From assembly GCA_023414875.1 (NCBI GenBank), contig JAEZMV010000020.1, forward strand, positions 1 through 16,371: a stretch of 16,371 nt of DNA. Direction: 5' to 3'. Below, piece by piece: positions 16,151 to 16,371 of the stretch. The stretch comes from Bacillota bacterium. GTDB lineage: Bacteria > Bacillota > Clostridia > Lachnospirales > Lachnospiraceae. The position numbers and the translations under genes are program-made. Within the stretch, counting starts at the first letter, position 1, and the number at the start of each line of letters is the position of its first letter. A model generated the notes under the pieces. It saw only the letters and a list, made by a program, of their open reading frames with translations. It did not search any database and was not told the DNA's origin.

Positions 16151-16204
16151 CTAATGGTTTTGATAGTAAAGATATATCTATGCTTGAAATCACAAAAGCT
16201 TTCC

Positions 16205-16222
16205 GTTTCTCTAAGCACGTCC
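16205..16222. repeat. Right terminal inverted repeat arm (18 bp)
   Basis: GTTTCTCTAAGCACGTCC, the exact reverse complement of the left arm at 289-306. Its CTA at 16211-16213 supplies the stop codon that ends the 5' helicase fragment. Confidence 0.9.
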
Positions 16223-16371
16223 AACATCAGACGGACGCCACGGTACGTCCAAGTGATGTTCGGCCACAAGCAGCTTTTGCACGTTCGTACCCGCACCCAT
16301 CTTAAATGTGGAGCCTAACAAGATACGGACGTTGCCCTTGCGTACATTAGCAAACAGCTCGCTCTTTCGTA
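16211..16371 (-). pseudogene. SNF2-type helicase, 5' part of the interrupted gene, partial
   Basis: Reading the minus strand from the right edge gives E-L-F-A-N-V-R-K-G-N-V-R-I-L-L-G-S, then a motif V-like K-M-G-A-G-T-N-V-Q and D-V-P-W-R-P-S-D, the first half of motif VI. After this aspartate the frame enters the element, adds V-G-R-A and stops at TAG (16213-16211), which is part of the element's terminal repeat. Any protein made would be cut inside the helicase core and so lacks the motif VI arginines. The gene begins outside the window. Together with the left-edge fragment it encodes an uninterrupted helicase segment. Confidence 0.88.
16227..16228. other. Right attachment site crossover dinucleotide (TC; GA on the coding strand)
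   Basis: TC lies 4 bp beyond the right arm, the same distance as on the left. Positions from 16229 outward are helicase sequence. The GA sits within the GAT codon of the aspartate in P-W-R-P-S-D; recombination at this point restores the frame. Confidence 0.78.

Larger units (their letters stand above)
283..16228 (-). mobile_element. Integrative mobilizable element (about 15.94 kb), serine-recombinase type, inserted in an SNF2 helicase gene
   Basis: Both ends can be placed from the sequence. Perfect 18-bp inverted repeats lie just inside a TC dinucleotide (GA on the minus strand) at each end, and the flanks are two halves of one helicase reading frame. Inside are a large serine recombinase beside the left end, parAB, a MobV relaxase with an adjacent oriT-like sequence, a RepA-like ATPase, and two defence operons. 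No coupling protein or mating-pair genes are present, so the element should be mobilizable rather than self-transmissible. The layout resembles Tn4451-like mobilizable transposons and the elements known to integrate in snf2 genes of conjugative elements; that comparison comes from family knowledge, not a search. The interval given includes both copies of the crossover dinucleotide. Confidence 0.9.

Overview
The window holds one complete integrated mobile element of about 15.94 kb, with a few hundred bases of its target on either side. The target is a gene on the minus strand encoding a large SNF2-type helicase, of the kind carried by conjugative elements of Firmicutes (helicase/DNA-methylase proteins). 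Its 5' part lies at the right edge (to 16371) and its 3' part at the left edge (from 1). Joined, the halves read straight through helicase motif VI, so the element sits inside another mobile element. The serine recombinase, the MobV relaxase, the GA crossover and strong AGGAGG ribosome sites all suggest a Clostridia-type, probably gut, Firmicute. This is inferred from gene families, not from a marker gene.

Every convincing gene is on the minus strand. From right to left: (i) an AT-rich two-gene McrBC-like restriction operon (16087-11628); (ii) a mobilization/replication backbone with a small Cys-rich protein, a RepA-like RecA-fold ATPase, a MobV-type oriT and a MobV relaxase (11485-9057); (iii) an AT-rich four-gene type II CBASS operon (8956-4111); (iv) a stability and recombination backbone with parA, parB, a 48-codon gene and a large serine recombinase (3980-329). 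The backbone is visibly more GC-rich than the two defence cargoes, which occupy two separate places in it.

The ends are diagnostic. A perfect 18-bp inverted repeat (289-306 and 16205-16222) lies 4 bp from a TC dinucleotide (GA on the coding strand) at each end. On circularization the two ends form a 46-bp symmetric attP centred on GA, the crossover dinucleotide known for the TnpX/TndX group of serine recombinases. Excision would restore the helicase gene in frame.

Functionally this looks like an integrative mobilizable element. It would excise with its serine recombinase, be nicked at oriT by its MobV relaxase, use the transfer machinery of a conjugative element (perhaps the one it sits in), and be held by ParAB and possibly replicated through the RepA-like ATPase. 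It carries two anti-phage systems. The most interesting gene is the CBASS effector at 4111-5790, which joins a complete calcineurin-like metallophosphoesterase domain to a C-terminal SAVED sensor domain. I cannot confirm whether this combination has been characterized. No rRNA, tRNA, CRISPR array or insertion sequence was seen.
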